Positions 39,359-52,100 of a stretch of DNA of 64,000 nucleotides are shown here, piece after piece. Under the pieces are notes generated by a model. That model was not told where the DNA came from. It worked only from the letters and a program-made list of their open reading frames with translations, and made no database searches. The translations under genes and the position numbers were made by a program. The stretch covers positions 14,913,660 to 14,977,659 of the forward strand of contig CM041089.1 of the NCBI GenBank assembly GCA_023079485.1. The letters run 5' to 3'. Origin of the DNA: Archilochus colubris. Taxonomy: Eukaryota; Chordata; Aves; Apodiformes; Trochilidae. Position 1 is the first letter of the stretch, and each line of letters begins with the position of its first letter.

Positions 39359-42127
39359 TAACTTATTAACATACTTATTAACATAAATCAAACCACAGTA
39401 CCAAAGGGTGCAGGAAAAGTCCTCTGTAAACGCATCTCTCAAAAACGCTGCAAGTAATATGCTATGCAGAGGTATCCAAGCAGGCAATGACTGTAGCTGA
39501 GTTTCCTTTTCCAAGTCCATACACAGAAGCTTATAAAACCAAGTCATCTAAATTTTGTTTCTGTTAATAAATCATGAATTCATGCACACTTAGAATTGAA
39601 TTAAATTTCTGGGATCTTTCTTTTCCCCTCCCATCCATGTCCCTGTTTTCCTATAACTCCCCCTAAGGGCAACTGAAGCAGCCTGACTAGAGACATTAAA
39701 AGCATCAGCTGGAAAGGACCAGATCAAAATGTGGCAAATCACACAAAGTCTAAATGAATAGCTGAGCATAGTTATGAGATAAATTGTCTGATCAGATGAA
39801 GATAGCCAGTTGGTAAACATTATCCAGCATAATATGCAGGCTGTACATTCAGCATACCATGGTTACACACACAACACAGCCAACTCCTTCCTCAGCTACC
39901 TCAGGCCAGTCACTTCCCAATGAAAATCCAGCCATTTCTAGCATGGTCAGTGTCAGGAAGACTGACCCAAGGGAACCCTCAAACAAAATTAGGTATCTAT
40001 GCACTCAACTCTCCAGCATTGTTCACTGCACTCTATTAGATCAACTGGAGGTGATCTGGATGGGCACCAGCTGGGTAAGTGCACTGAGCTACATCTAAGC
40101 TAAGTCTTGTTACCACTAGAGCTCCAGAAAAGAATTGCAAAGAGGCAATTCATTCTTGCACAGCCCATGGTTTGCCAGATTTTTCATAACCTGGATTATC
40201 CCAGACCTCAGATCCCCTGAAGATGACAGCACTGGCTTTGCAACCATGCAAGGAACTACAAAGGAAGTAAACAAACATGCACATTAACACACACAGAGGA
40301 TAAAAGCTTTAGGGTTTCTTTCATGGGATAGAATGCAGTCTACTTTGGGAATGAAGGAGGGACTACATTTGTTATTGCTGTCATGTTCCTCTGCAGGATA
40401 TTCTCCCCTTCACAACAGAAGATGCTCCTGTAAACTGCAGTAGCTCTGCCACTGCATCAGGTGCAGCTGGGGCCATCATTTCAGCCAACAAAGAACAGGC
40501 ATCTGTACACATCCACAGCATGTGTCTCTCACAACCTCCTCTTCAGCTGTACCTCCCCTTCCAGTGCAGCCCCAGCACCTATTTAGACTATTCTGATCAA
40601 AGCAGCATAGATCACTGTTCTCACGTTCATCCCACTGAAGAGGGAAATACAGATGAAAATATAGATAGACTGACTGGTCAGATAGAAATTACCCACTTGT
40701 ATGACAATCCACATACACTTGAACATGTGAGGTTAACACAGTTTTCTATTTTCTGGTAAAGCTTCCACGCAGTTGAAGCAGTTGACCTGCTTCTCAGGCA
40801 GGTCACTCACAATGGTTGCAGTGGACTTGTGTCCCCAGATACATTCCCCAAAATATCTCAACTCCATCAACCAGGACAGACTGCTCCTGAAGAAGCAGCA
40901 GCAGTAGCTGAGATGTCCCGATTCACAGGATAACCTATGAATGTAAATTGCCACTCATTTTGGTTTTTCTTAACAAGTAAAGTCGTAATTTGTGGCAGCT
41001 AAAACTGTGTGGGGAAGCAGCTATTGAGAAACAGGGGAAGCCAGAGAAAAGCAGACATAAAAGAAATTGTCTACACAACCAGATGGTGAGTCAGACTGTG
41101 AAACTGATTCGGACAAATATTCATTTTTGGTAAAGTGAAATCAGTTCTCTGCTCCAGCTCACCTCCACTAACTTGAAGTATTCAAAGAACCACTTTTGCC
41201 ACCTCAACAGGAATGAAGATGGATGACAGATGGACTGCTGAATAAAGAAAAACGTGGCTACTAAAGGAGACCTCACGCTATATCATATATCATATGGCTA
41301 TGACAGGTTCACACTTATTCATATGATAGAAATATATAAATGTGAACTAGAAGGGAGCTTAGACAAAAATTAAATCCCATGACACTTACCTAAAATCAAA
41401 ATTAACAGAGACAAAACTAGCTAAGTACAATTAAACATTAAAAGGTGGTTAAAAATAAAATGGATGGAAAGATATCCACAAAAACTACCCTTGGGCATAA
41501 TTCCTCTCTACAAGCTTCCCATTAAAATTGCAGCTTACCCTGAAGCTCAATGCATTCAGATGCAAGCTCAATCCTCATCAATGCCTGTGTCAAACACATG
41601 AAACTACACAGTATTAGCAAAGTAACAGTACCACAAAGGAAGGCCAGCAGGATGAAGATGAATTTAGATAACATCTCGAACGATCTGAATGCAGGCAGTG
41701 TTCTTTCAAAGCACCTGAAAGAAGTGTTTGGACTTTTTAAACACAATATATAAAATATTATTGCCCTGTTACCACCTTGTCCTGATTGTAACATGTCTCT
41801 GAAATCCTGAAAGTATCATAAAACTGATCTTCCTGGTGAACTTTGCAGAACACAGAGTCTCTGCAGTAATCTACTCCATACTAAAGCCTCTCATATGCTG
41901 CATAGCGCCCCTGTATTCCATCAGAGGAAAGCATGTCAGTCCATGGAAAGGTCCTCTGGGTGATGCGGCACCATGGGGTGAGAAGCTCCCCTGGCTTCAA
42001 AATATCCAGCCCTGACTCCGGCTGATGTTGAGGCCCTCAATGACAAGGGATGTGCTCTCAGACCTCAGGGCAGAGTAGAGGTGCAGGAAAGAGAGCAACA
42101 CCAGAAGAGATAAACACAGGACAGAGA
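39359..42127. other. LRP5: LRP5 intron 2, middle part
   Basis: About 2.8 kb without a confident gene or repeat. The stretch 41940-42120 is richer in GC and may be an unrecognised repeat next to the CR1 3' end. The open frames at 41522-41794 and 42050-42304 have no family resemblance. Confidence 0.55.
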
Positions 42128-42221
42128 CACCAAGGTCACAGAACCAGAGAATGTCAGGTTGGAAGGTACCGCAAGACCATCTGTTCCAATCCTTCTAATA
42201 TTATTGGTTATCTGAAATGTC

Positions 42222-44170
42222 TCAGCACCCATCAAGCTGAGACTTCAAACTTCCCAAAGTGGGGGAATCTGCCTCTTCCCCTGGGAGACCATTCCAATGT
42301 CTGACTTTTCTCAGAGTGAAAAATTTTCCTCTTGTGTCCAATTGGAATGTCCCCAGAAACAAGTTGTGTCCATTGCCCCTTGTCCTGTCCATGGGACTCC
42401 TTGTAAACAGAATCTCTATCTTCTTTGTAGCCCCCTTTAAGTACTGGAACATGGTCATAAGGTCTCCCCTAAGCCTTCTCTTCTCAAGGCTGAACAGCCC
42501 CAGTCTTCTCAGCCTCTCCTCATGTGGCAGGTGCTCCAGTCCCCTGATCATTCTTGTGGCTCTTCTCTGGACCCTCTCCAGACTGTATCCTTTCTGTACA
42601 GCAGGGACCAAAACTGGATGCAATACTCCAGGTGTGGTCTGGCAAGTGCTGAGTAGAAGGGGATCTTGACTTCTTTGTCTCTGCCCTTCTTGATGCAGCC
42701 CAGCATCCTGTTGGCTTCCTTTGCTGCTGCAGCTCACTGTTTGCTCATGCTGAGCCTGTTGTCCACCAAGACCCCAGGGCCCTTTCCACAAGGCTGCTCT
42801 CTAGCCAACTGGATCCCAGTCTGAACTGCACTCCTGGGTTATATGTTCCCCGGTGCAAGACCTTGTACTTCTCCACATTATATTTCATAAAGTTCCTGCA
42901 TGCCCACTTCTCCAGTCTGTCTAAACCATCCTAGAGGGTAGCTCTCCCTTCTGGGTTGTCAACCTCTCCACTGATTTTGGTGGCATCAGCAAACGTGATC
43001 AGTGCACTCTTGATCCCAACATCCAGGTCACTTATGATGTTAAACAGCACCAGGCCCAATATCAATCCCTGGGTGACTCCCCTTGTGACGTGACCTGTTG
43101 CCAATGGAGGAGGAACTATTTACTGTCACCCTCTGGGTATGGTCTGTCAGTTCCCCTCCCACCACACAGGCCACTTGTCAAGGTCATAAGGAGTCAGTTT
43201 CTCCAGGAGGAGGCTGTGGAATCAAAAAAGCCTTGGAAAAGTCCAGGTAGATGACGCGTCTACCACTCCCCCTGCATCAGCCAAGCCGGTCACTCTGTCA
43301 CAGAAGGCAATCATGTTTGTCAGGCATGATTTGCCCCTGGTGACTCCATACTGCCTTTCCCAATCAGGTGTTTCAGTTGATTTGTGACAGTCCCCAGGAC
43401 GATTTGCTCCATGACTTTTCCAGGGACTGGAATGAGGCTGATGTGAGGCCTGGGACCTCCTTGGAACACTTCTTAAAGATGGGTGTGACACTGCTCTTCC
43501 TCCAGTCTTCAGGGATCTTTCCAGATCTCCACAATATCTCAAAGATTATGGAGAGCAGCTTCACAATGACATCAGTCAACTGTCTCAACACCCTGGTGTG
43601 GGTGGCATCTGGACCCCTTGATTTGTACAGGTCAAGCTCCTGTAAGAGGTGATATACCAGCTCCTCCTTCACTGGCGGGTTGGTGTCTGCATCAACCTGG
43701 ATTTCTGTTCCTATGGCCTGGGACCCAACTGTGGTAAAGACAGAGGTGAAGAAGGTGTTAAGAACCTTTGCCTTTTCAGCATTGTTGGTGACCAGTTCAC
43801 CTCTCCTGTTTAATAGCAGGCCAATGGTCTTCCTCTGCTTCTGCTTGTTAAAATATCTGAAGAACCCTTTCTTTCTTGAAGTTTTTACATCTCTGGCTGA
43901 TTTTAGCTCAACCTGAGCTTTTGCTTTCCTAACTGCTTCGCTGGATAATCTGGTACTGCCCTTGTAATTTTCAAGCAGTAATGTTCCACTTCTCAACATC
44001 TGGTACCTTTCTCTTTTGGTTCTGAGCAGAACAAGAAGATCATAGCTAAGCCACGGGGGTCGCTTGCTCTGACTGCTGCCCTTGCCTTTAGAGAGGATGA
44101 ACTGGTTCTTTTTAACTAGGAGAGTGTTCTTGATAAACTTCCAGCACTCACCGACTCCTTTACCCTCCAT
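42222..44170 (-). pseudogene. CR1 ORF2 reverse transcriptase region, broken
   Basis: The frame 44170-43373 holds the linker and RT fingers: KGFFRYFNKQKQRKTIG, NAEKAKVLNTFFTSVFTTVG, YKSRGPDATHTRVLRQL and SSVTPIFKKCSKEVPG. A second frame at 43542-43222 continues with QYGVTRGKSCLTNMIAFCDR. The region after that is disrupted, and the C-terminal part reappears at 42791-42222 ([20 protein letters not shown]). The region around the catalytic FADD box is not readable in one frame. Non-functional. Confidence 0.8.
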
Positions 44171-44256
44171 GGAAGCTCCCCCAAGGAGTCCCTTCCAACT
44201 CAGCCCTGATTGAGCTGAAGTTTGCTCTTCTAAAACCTAAAACCTTTGTTCTTGAA

Positions 44257-44918
44257 TTAAGCTTCACTGCTCAGCAGTATCCCAAACTCCACACTGTTGT
44301 GGTCACTGCAGCCAAGTCTAAGCAGGGTATCATAGAGCAGGTTTTCTTGGTTTGTGAGCAGGAAGTCCAGTTGTGCCCATTCCTGGTTGGCACAGTCAAC
44401 ACTTGTGTGAAGAGATCTTCTACATTGGACATTGTAGACATCTACAATGTCAGGTGAGATGCAGTGTTGTTCTTCCATCAAACATCTGGATAGTTACAGT
44501 CTCCCATAAGGACCAGGATCTGTTGACCTGAAGCTTGCCCAATGGACCCAAGTGTTGCTTCATTGGTCACATTGTCTTTGTTAGGGGGTTGGTAACAGAT
44601 ACCTAAGGTAAAGTCACCCTTGGAGATAACCCCTCTGATTTTGACCCAGAGGCATTCCATGGGGCTGCCACAATTATCACTGGTGACTTCAATACATTCA
44701 AGGTTTTCCATAACACAGAGTGCAACTCCTCCACCTCTTCTCCCCTGCCAGTCTTTACAGAACAGCCCATCACCTTCTGTCACCATCCTCCAGTCGTGGG
44801 ACTCGTACCACCACCTTTCAGTTATTCCCATGAGATCAGAACTGCCTGACTGGGCATAGAGCTCCAGTTCCTCCTGTTTATTTCCCAGACCACGAACATT
44901 TGTATCCATACATCTCAA
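44257..44918 (-). pseudogene. CR1 ORF2 endonuclease region, degenerate
   Basis: The frame 44918-44478 starts at MRCMDTNVRGLGNKQEELEL, includes GITERWWYESHDW and GICYQPPNKDN, and ends with LMGDCNYPDV. The usual GDFN motif is GDCN, so the catalytic Asp and Asn remain. A shifted frame 44481-44257 continues with QLDFLLTNQENLLYDTLLRL and GCSDHNSVEFGI. The AP-endonuclease fold is thus nearly complete but spread over two frames. Confidence 0.8.
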
Positions 44919-44923
44919 AAGGC

Positions 44924-45795
44924 TGATCTTTTACTTCTCATTTAAGGAGGAAGCTGAGGCACATTTTATGATATTCTGGTTGTCCTTGTTTAATCCCAGA
45001 TTGGTTGTAGTTGTGATGGTGGCGTGATCTCTGCCATTTTGGATCCCTCCAAAATGGGAGGTCAAGAAGGATAGGGATAACAGAACAGAAGTGCTGAACA
45101 GAAGCGCCTCTACATCCCATGGTGAGACAACAGGCTGACCCCCTGTAACCCACAGAGGAGCACAGCAGAGCAGTCCCTGAAGGATGATGGTGGAGCAGTT
45201 GTGAAGCAGCTCATGCAGGATCTTGTAGAGCAGCTGCTGACCTGCAGCCTGTGGAGTATCATGGATCAGCTGTGTCTGTGCATCCCTGGCTGGAGGAGCC
45301 CGTGCCAGGGGAGGTGACTGTTCCCAGCTCAGTCCATGACTCTGTGGGCAGCCCGGGTGGGAGCAGTCAGCTCCTGAGGGACTGCACCCCATGGGAGGGA
45401 CTCATGTCCCAGGGGTTCCTGAAGGACTCTCCCATGGGAGGGACCCTACAGTGGAGTAGGGGCAGACTGTGAAGAATCCTTCTCTGTGAGGAAGAAGGAG
45501 GTGGAGATAGCAGGAACAAAGTGATCTGGGCCTGGGAAGGAGGAAAGGGTGGGGAAAAGTATTTAAGCTCTGGGTTGTGCTTTCTCTTTGCCCTGTTTTG
45601 ATTTGATTAATGATAAATTAAATGGATTTTTCCCCAAGTTGAGTGTGTTTTGCCCGTGAGCATCATTGGTGAGTGGAACCCTCCTGGTCCTTGTCTTGAC
45701 CCTGGAGGTTTTATGTGGATTCCTCCTTGCCATACTGAAGTGGGGGAGGGCAGTGGGTGGCCACAGGGTCCTTTGTTACCAAACAAACCACAACA
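44924..45795 (+). mobile_element. Solo LTR (class II-like) with AAAGGC target duplication, inside CR1
   Basis: 872-bp LTR antisense to LRP5, from TGATCTTTTACTTC to ACCACAACA, flanked by a perfect hexamer AAAGGC at 44918-44923 and 45796-45801. The 3' part contains TTTTGATTTGATTAATGATA, CCCAAGTTGAGTGTGTTTTG and CCCGTGAGCATCATTGGTGA, which I recognise as an avian LTR pattern. Middle sequence has repeated blocks of the CCCATGG/GGAGG kind. The 6-bp duplication points to a class II (ERVK-like) integrase. No internal retroviral sequence is present. The continuation of one CR1 frame on both sides supports the ends. Confidence 0.82.
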
Positions 45796-45974
45796 AAAGG
45801 CAAAAGTAATTCTTGTCTCCATTTAACCTCCTCCCCTCCTCCAACAGGTTTCTGCCACTTCATCAAGCAGCAGGTGCTGAAATGCAATGAACTACAGGAA
45901 ATCACCTCCAGTTTGGGGGCTTCTCAACACATAAAGACCCTGAGCTGGGAGCTTGGATAGCACTGTAAGAAGAG

Positions 45975-46640
45975 ATCAGATTTTCCTGTATTGTTGAACT
46001 TCATGCTGTTTGGGTAAGCCCACTTCTCAAGCTTGTCCAGGTCCTTCTGGATGGCATCCCTTCCTTCCAGCATGTCAGCCTCACCTCACAGTCTGGTGTC
46101 ACCAACAAACTCGTTGAGTGTGCACTTGATTCAGCTGTCCCTGTCACCAACAAAGATGTGAGACAGCATCAGTCCCAGTACTGACCCTTGAGGAATACCA
46201 GTCAGGACTGGTCTCCACATGGACATCAAGCCATTGACCACAACTCTGAGTGCAACCATCCCGCCAGTTCCTGGTACACTGGGTCCCTCAATCAAATCCA
46301 CACTGTTCCAGTTCAGAGATCAGAATATCATGTGGGACAGTGCCAAATGCTTTGCTTAACTCCAGGCAGATAGAGGTAATTTGCTCTCCCTTTGTCCACC
46401 GATGCAGTGACCCCACTGTAAAAAGCCACCAAAACTGTCAGGCAGGATTTGCCCTTGGTGAAGCCATGCTGATTGTCAGCAACCACCTCTTTATTTTCCA
46501 TGTGCCTGCTCCATGATCTTGTCAAGCAGAGGAGTGAGACTGGCTGGCCTGTAGTTCTCCAAGTCTTCCTTTTTTCCTTTTTTGAAAACAGGGAGTTTAT
46601 TTCCCCTTTTCCAGTCAGTGGGAATTTCATCAGACTGCCA
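45975..46640 (-). mobile_element. CR1 LINE internal fragment
   Basis: RT-region fragment in the same orientation as LRP5, of the same type as the copy at 10250-10960 (shared blocks such as GTTGAACTTCATG and CTTCCAGCATGT, and the translated [20 protein letters not shown] at 46630-46328). Both the endonuclease half and the 3' end are missing. It lies directly beside the 5' end of the split CR1. Confidence 0.82.
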
Positions 46641-49600
46641 TGACTAAGAAAAAATCAAAGTTTTTATACCTACCCTTGAAACAACCCAGATATTTTTTAC
46701 AAAAAACTACCTGTTTTTTATTAAAATATGCTGTTTTATTAACAATAGATATTATTTATTTGGGCTTTATGGGCAGGTCAGGAACACAGCAAAAAAGCTC
46801 GAAGTGGCTTCTCAAGAAAAAAAAGTTTATGCTCTGTAGCAATTTGTATATGAATAATTTATTTAAATGAACCTGATTTAAATTAACTGTAGTTAACAGA
46901 GGTGAACTTGCTAAGATTACCTAATTCAGGAGCCTTAAGTGGTAACTGACAAATTATTTCCGCAGAAGACATAAGGCTTTGTTTTCTTATTGACCTCAAC
47001 AAAACCCAAGCACTTTGACAGTCAAGACACCAATGCTTCTGGGACTGCTGACAGCTCAGCATTTATTTTTTTGTTTTTAAATATAAATTTTTTTTGCTGA
47101 TACCCAAAACATTAACAATGTCTATCACTGTCATTTCACTGTTAAAAATTGGATAGTTAGCCCAGATAACGTTTCAGGAAAATTCAACAGAATATGCAAG
47201 AATTTTGGTCCAGCACTATTTGTGTTACAAATGCTCCCTGGTTTGGAAGCCTGATAAAAGTAACTAACAGTGAAGCGCCCAACAGTTATTTGGGTAGGTT
47301 TTTGTTTGGCTGATTTTGTTGGTGTTGGTGGTTGTATATGCAAATTTAAATACCCCTGGGACAGAGCACTCCACAACAAACATAAGAAGATATAAATACC
47401 AAAACCGGTATTTGGTACCTTAGTACACATTAGATTGATAATGCTTGTAGGACTGACATTTGGCATCCCAGGAGCTTTTGTAGACTGAATTAATGTTCAG
47501 GACAAAAGTACTGGCAACACAAGGAATTGATCTGAGCAAGTTGGAACTGGCCTTATCTCCTCATCTCATGCAATTTTGTTGATCAATACCAGAAAGTCTC
47601 AAGGTGACCAGGTCACACACAAACATTTTTGGCAAATGAATCACATTCCTTATATTAGCCTGTTCCACAGTAACTGCTCATACTTGCACATCTTCCCTGG
47701 AGGAGTAAACGCAAGATACTTAGAAGTAGAGAAATCCTCCAGGAAAAGAAATAACAGGGTACCACAGACCGACAGAAAGGCAAAAACAAGGCAGTATACC
47801 TACCAGACACTGAAACACTGTGTTCTGTTGTTACCTATTGGATTTTGTCTATGCTTTAAAAATCCTGTACATTTGTCCTGCACAGAGTAGTGCTGCAAAG
47901 AGCTGTTTTCCAAAGTCACTCAAAATTAACCATGCCTGCATCTCTTCTTCCAAACACAAACAAGGGTTAAATTTGCAGAACTTCACCATCACCACTGAGG
48001 GTTTTAGAAAAGCTTTCCACTTGACCTGTACTAACAATACTTTCTCTTCCAGTTGTTCTAATCCAGTTTTAACTAAAACCAATAATCTTGCATTTCCTGC
48101 AGTATTAAATGTATTGATACAACACAAAAGATTTCAACCTGGCACTGGTATTTCATGGAAAGCACCATTCCACCCTCTGTCCTCTACGTCTTTAGAAAAT
48201 ATTCAATTTAACATCATCATCATATTCCCTGTGTAAGTGATACTACACAATTCTAGTTTGAAAGTTAATCTTTGGAAGTAATTAATTCTGCATAGACTAC
48301 TTGCTGTCAGGAAACACAAAGTATTGCTGCTATTTTTTTAAAAACACTTTCATACAGCAATTTGCTATCTGAAGAATTCTTTTCACCTAAAGGCATCCAT
48401 GGCAAATTCAGGATTAAGAGGACAAGGTCCCCTCTGGAAAAGTCCTTTGGTCCAAATAAGTCACTGCACTTACCCTTTTCCTGATTATGGCTGTAATCAG
48501 TATCTGAAGTATTTGAAGCACACAGGCAGCTCCAGAATTTGACATGTCAAGAAAACTAGTGATTTTGTTTCTTTGGGTACATATGTTTTCATTAATACTT
48601 GTACACCCTTTAGACATTAATCACAAATGTACCTGTGACTCCTTCTGGGAAGTGTTATACAGAAACCACTGCAAAAATAACCTGACAAAGTTCCAGTCTG
48701 CAGCATGGTTGGTGCTGACATTGCAATCTGAAGTTGCCCTCTGCCTTAACTTCCATTTTGAGCTCTAACACACCTGAAGAAGGTGGTTTCTCGAGAGACT
48801 GTCTCCCAGCATTGGTTAAACCACCAGCTACTTAATATTTGTGGTTTATCCTAAGACCTAAACTCAGCATCCCTTTGCAAAGATGTGGGAAAACAGTCTG
48901 CGGAGGCTTAAGGATTCCATGTGCACATCAATATGATTGTATGAAATCGTTTATTAACAACTTGCACTCACTTTATATAGAGAAGCCTTGTTTACACCAT
49001 CTTATCATGCAGGTGGCTTTGTATTCCAATTACACATTCCATTCTCATGGAACCTTCTTCTCACATAATTATTTTCTTCTTCTGTTGCCAATTAAGTTAC
49101 CTCTTTCCCATTAGCTCATTCTCAGAAAGACTCTAACTAGGCCTCAATAACCATTAACCCAATGTGGCCTAAGGTGAAGTAAGTCAGGATTGCTCACAAC
49201 CTGTATATTTCTGAACTGTTTCCCCAACACAAAGAGACCAGCCTCTGTGGAAATGCCAACTGACACCAAAGTTTCCTTCAGATGAGAAAGTTGCCTACAC
49301 ATACCGTACAACAGGGGAAAATGAGATCCCTGAGAGTTTTCAAAACAGCAGCAGATTAGTGGCAAACCACCTCAACTGTATGGATTTGTGCACACAAAGT
49401 ACACCTCACTTCTCTTGTCCCCTTATCCCCAGGATCCATCTAGTAGATCTGCAGTCATCACTGCAATGAATACTGGGCCCAAAGTGCACAACATCAGTAC
49501 TATTTGTGCACAGAGGTAACAAATAGCACGTGTGAAAAGGTGGGAAGTGTTGAAGAGGGAAGCAGGAATCACAGAGAGATACAAGTATTTTCAAGAGCAC

Positions 49601-50182
49601 TAGAAGTGACACATCCAGCCTCCTCACTTAGTTCTTCCAAACCTGGCCACCTTATAGCACTGAGAGTCCCAGGTTTCACCTGGATTCTTTTACTTGCTGG
49701 CAGAAACATGATTATTCAACATCACCACTTAAAAATTTTGTTTACTAGAGCATACCAGGTTTACCAGAATTCCTTTTCCAACTCATGCAGATTTACACAC
49801 TTGAATGACTAGACACATGAAACAGACATCACATATCAAATGAAAGTTAACTTACTAGACTAGATAACTGAAAAAAATAACAACTAAAAAGGATTGTAAA
49901 AATAATTACTTTTCAGAAGTGAGATGGAATAAGTTAGGCAATCATACTTGCTGAATATTTGGCATAAGAACAGCTTTATTTTTCTCTTGGCTCTATGTCT
50001 GTGCTGCCTTTTCTTGCCACAAAATATTTAAGTTTAAACATATGTTCAGCTGCACATCTTGAGCAAAATACCTTAAGAAAACGTAAACTGAAACAAAAGG
50101 TTATGTTTCTTTCCCAGATTTAAAAAATCAGCATAAATCACCAATGTATCCTTTTAAGCTTTTAAGTCAAATGAATATTTAC
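46641..50182. other. LRP5: LRP5 intron 2, exon 2-proximal part
   Basis: About 3.5 kb of AT-rich intron. Open frames at 47576-47890, 47820-48236 (138 residues) and 47849-48127 overlap on both strands and look like chance frames. No repeat, RNA gene or exon is recognised. The donor of exon 2 (GTAAATATTC) reads down from 50182. Confidence 0.6.
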
Positions 50183-50579
50183 CCATGAGCAGGATCCAAA
50201 GCTATTGCCCTGGGCTGATCAAGGTCTTGCCAGAAGAGGACTTTTCTAGATGTTCCATTGATATTAGCTACTTCTATTCTATTGGTTTCTGAATCCGTCC
50301 AGTAAAGTTTTTTCCCAATCCAATCACAGGCCAGGCCATCCGGGGAAACCAGACCAGAAATTATGACATTCTGCACCACATTCCCAGTTTGGTTAATGTA
50401 AGTTTGCTTGATGGCTTCTTCACTCACATCTGTCCAAAAAACGATGCCTTGTGAATACTGGAAGTCAACTGCAGCAGCATCCTCTAAACCACTGACCACT
50501 ACAGTAGATTCCAGCTTCATGCCTCCAGCATCCACAAGTCGAACATCCCGCCGGTTGGCAAAAAGAAGATATGGAGATG
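50183..50579 (-). CDS. LRP5: LRP5 exon 2 (first beta-propeller, start)
   Basis: 397-bp internal exon, the first LRP5 coding exon in the window. The acceptor is TTTCTTCTGCAG before 50579 and the donor is GG/GTAAAT at 50183/50182. It enters in phase 1 and leaves in phase 2. The mature N-terminus reads [20 protein letters not shown], then [20 protein letters not shown] and [20 protein letters not shown], then [40 protein letters not shown] and [10 protein letters not shown]. It gives FWTD and YWTD blade motifs and NQT and NGT sequons. Close identity of [13 protein letters not shown] and KQTY-NQTG to human LRP5, as I know it, separates it from LRP6. LRP5 is a single-pass plasma-membrane co-receptor that acts with Frizzled in Wnt/beta-catenin signalling; this propeller is also the DKK1/sclerostin site. 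Confidence 0.98.
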
Positions 50580-51650
50580 CTGCAGAAGAAAAAAGGAAAG
50601 CATTAGTATTATTGGCATCTGCAGATGATAAAGCACTGAGAATTAATATGGTAGAGAAGTATTTCTTTTCCCAGATCAGCTGGGCAGGCAATACAGCAGA
50701 AGTACTGTACTGTGGAAATTTCACATAATAGAAAAATGCAGAAAACAAAGATATTACATGCATACTACCCAAAATCCTCTTCCTTGTCAGACAAAGAAGA
50801 CAGAGGGAAGAGCAGGCCTAATTCTCTATCTGTGGGGCACAGATAGCATCTTCAATGTAGTAAAAAATTCAAACTGAGGCCCTTCAACAATACCTTCCAT
50901 GAAGACAAAAACCTGGGTTTAGAACAAATTAAACCTTCATCATTTAAAAGCTTAGTTCACCAAGATGAAATAGTAAAAACACAAAGTCAAGTTCTGATCT
51001 CTTTTAGTAGCAGGTTGGACGCTAACAGTGCCAGACACAACTCCCCAAAATGCTCCGCCCTTTGCCCTCCTAGATGGCAATGACTGTGACAGAGGTGCAG
51101 AACTACAATCTTCTCCTCTGCACCACAATGAGAGAGGAATTCAAGGAAGAGTGTAAAGGAAAACAGTGATGTGGGTTGTGGAAGTTTGTGGGAAGTTAGC
51201 TAGAAGAGGCAGTCAGAGCAAAAGGAGAAAGGTCCTTGCTGTTTGAAGCTCTGAGAGGATGGTGGAGGTTGAAGTGCTCATAATGACAAGTAACAGGGTT
51301 TGAAAGGGGGCGAATTTAGTTTATGACACATTTAAAAGGGGTGGGAAGCTTAAAGACATATCAAAATGACAGACCTAGAGATATTCCAGCAGTATCTGCA
51401 AAAGTTTTAGATCTGTTGTGTGCGAGGTTCAGCTGGACAATGACATGACCTTGGCTGATGGCACATATGTTATTTCATCTTCCACATCTTCAAGCCTGTG
51501 ATAGGAATATCTTTAGTTTCAAATGTCTGTTATATGAGAGCTAGCTCTTCATATTGCCTTTATGATTCAGTTCACCTTGCACTTTTAAAAGAAGATAGCT
51601 TATACAAGGTCTGAGTTGCAGCCCTGCCACATGCTACTGCCCCTTCCATG
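50580..51650. other. LRP5: LRP5 intron 1, exon 2-proximal part
   Basis: Intron sequence upstream of exon 2. The minus-strand open frame through exon 2 runs on to 50772, but the splice acceptor at 50580-50581 and the loss of homology upstream show that this extension is intronic. No repeat is recognised. Confidence 0.7.
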
Positions 51651-52100
51651 TGTCACAGTTTAGCAGCTTGGGTGGACCACAGATCTAAGGGCAGAATTAC
51701 TCTCTATACCCTGCCCCCAACAAAAGGAAGATAAAAGGGGAATAAAGACTGGAGACTTGAAGTTGGAAATTGAAAACAATACTAACACAAGGGAAAGGCA
51801 ATAATATGTGGGATAAGGAACAAAAATACAAATGTATACAAATATATATATATATATATATGGGTGTGGGTGCTGAGGGGCTGACTGGCAAAGCAGCAGA
51901 GGGAACAGCAGCAAAACAAGGAGCAGGGGAAAGAGACGAGGAGCTGATGGTCTGCATGACCTTTGGAGGGGACGGTCAGGGAACAGACCCCTCTCAGATC
52001 TGAAAGCCTTCCTGCTTCAGCTCCTTGTGTTCAAAGATGACTTCGTGCACCCTGGCTCCAGCTGCCTGCTCACTGCACAGTGTGCCAGTGCATGAACCAA
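51651..52100 (-). mobile_element. ERVL-type LTR, gene-sense, partial
   Basis: Read on the minus strand, this contains TTCAGCACCCACACCCA-like and TTATCCCACATATTATTGCC, AATTTCCAACTTCAAGTCTC and CCTTTTATCTTCC, and ends GCTAAACTGTGACA at 51651. The same blocks occur in the same order in the LTR ending at 28408, so they are one family. The (AT)10 repeat at 51842-51861 replaces the TATGTATTTG-rich segment of the other copy. Its 5' end is not recognised beyond about 52100 and no target duplication could be matched. It is the only LTR in the window on the LRP5 strand. Confidence 0.7.
51842..51861. repeat. (AT)10 microsatellite
   Basis: Ten pure AT units inside the LTR at 51651-52100, probably expanded from the TAT-rich segment of the LTR family. 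Confidence 0.95.

Larger units (their letters stand above)
42128..45960 (-). mobile_element. CR1 LINE split by an LTR
   Basis: CR1 in the same orientation as LRP5. Its 3' end lies near 42128 (minus strand CCAACCTGACATTCTCTGG), and the ORF2 region runs up to 44923. There an LTR with a 6-bp target duplication interrupts it (44924-45795). On the far side the CR1 frame resumes: the codons before CMDTNVRG at 44918 are found from about 45820 down to 45796 once the LTR and one AAAGGC copy are left out. CR1 sequence then goes on to about 45960. This shows that the LTR is younger than the CR1. ORF2 itself is degenerate. Confidence 0.85.

Noticed and set aside
45975..46640. Reading this CR1 fragment as part of the split CR1 at 42128-45960
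   Set aside because: It repeats an RT region that the split copy already has and is of a different subtype, so it is a separate insertion.
47576..48236. Overlapping open frames of 92 to 138 codons on both strands
   Set aside because: They overlap in several frames, show no domain or codon pattern, and have no splice context. Chance frames in AT-rich intron are more likely.
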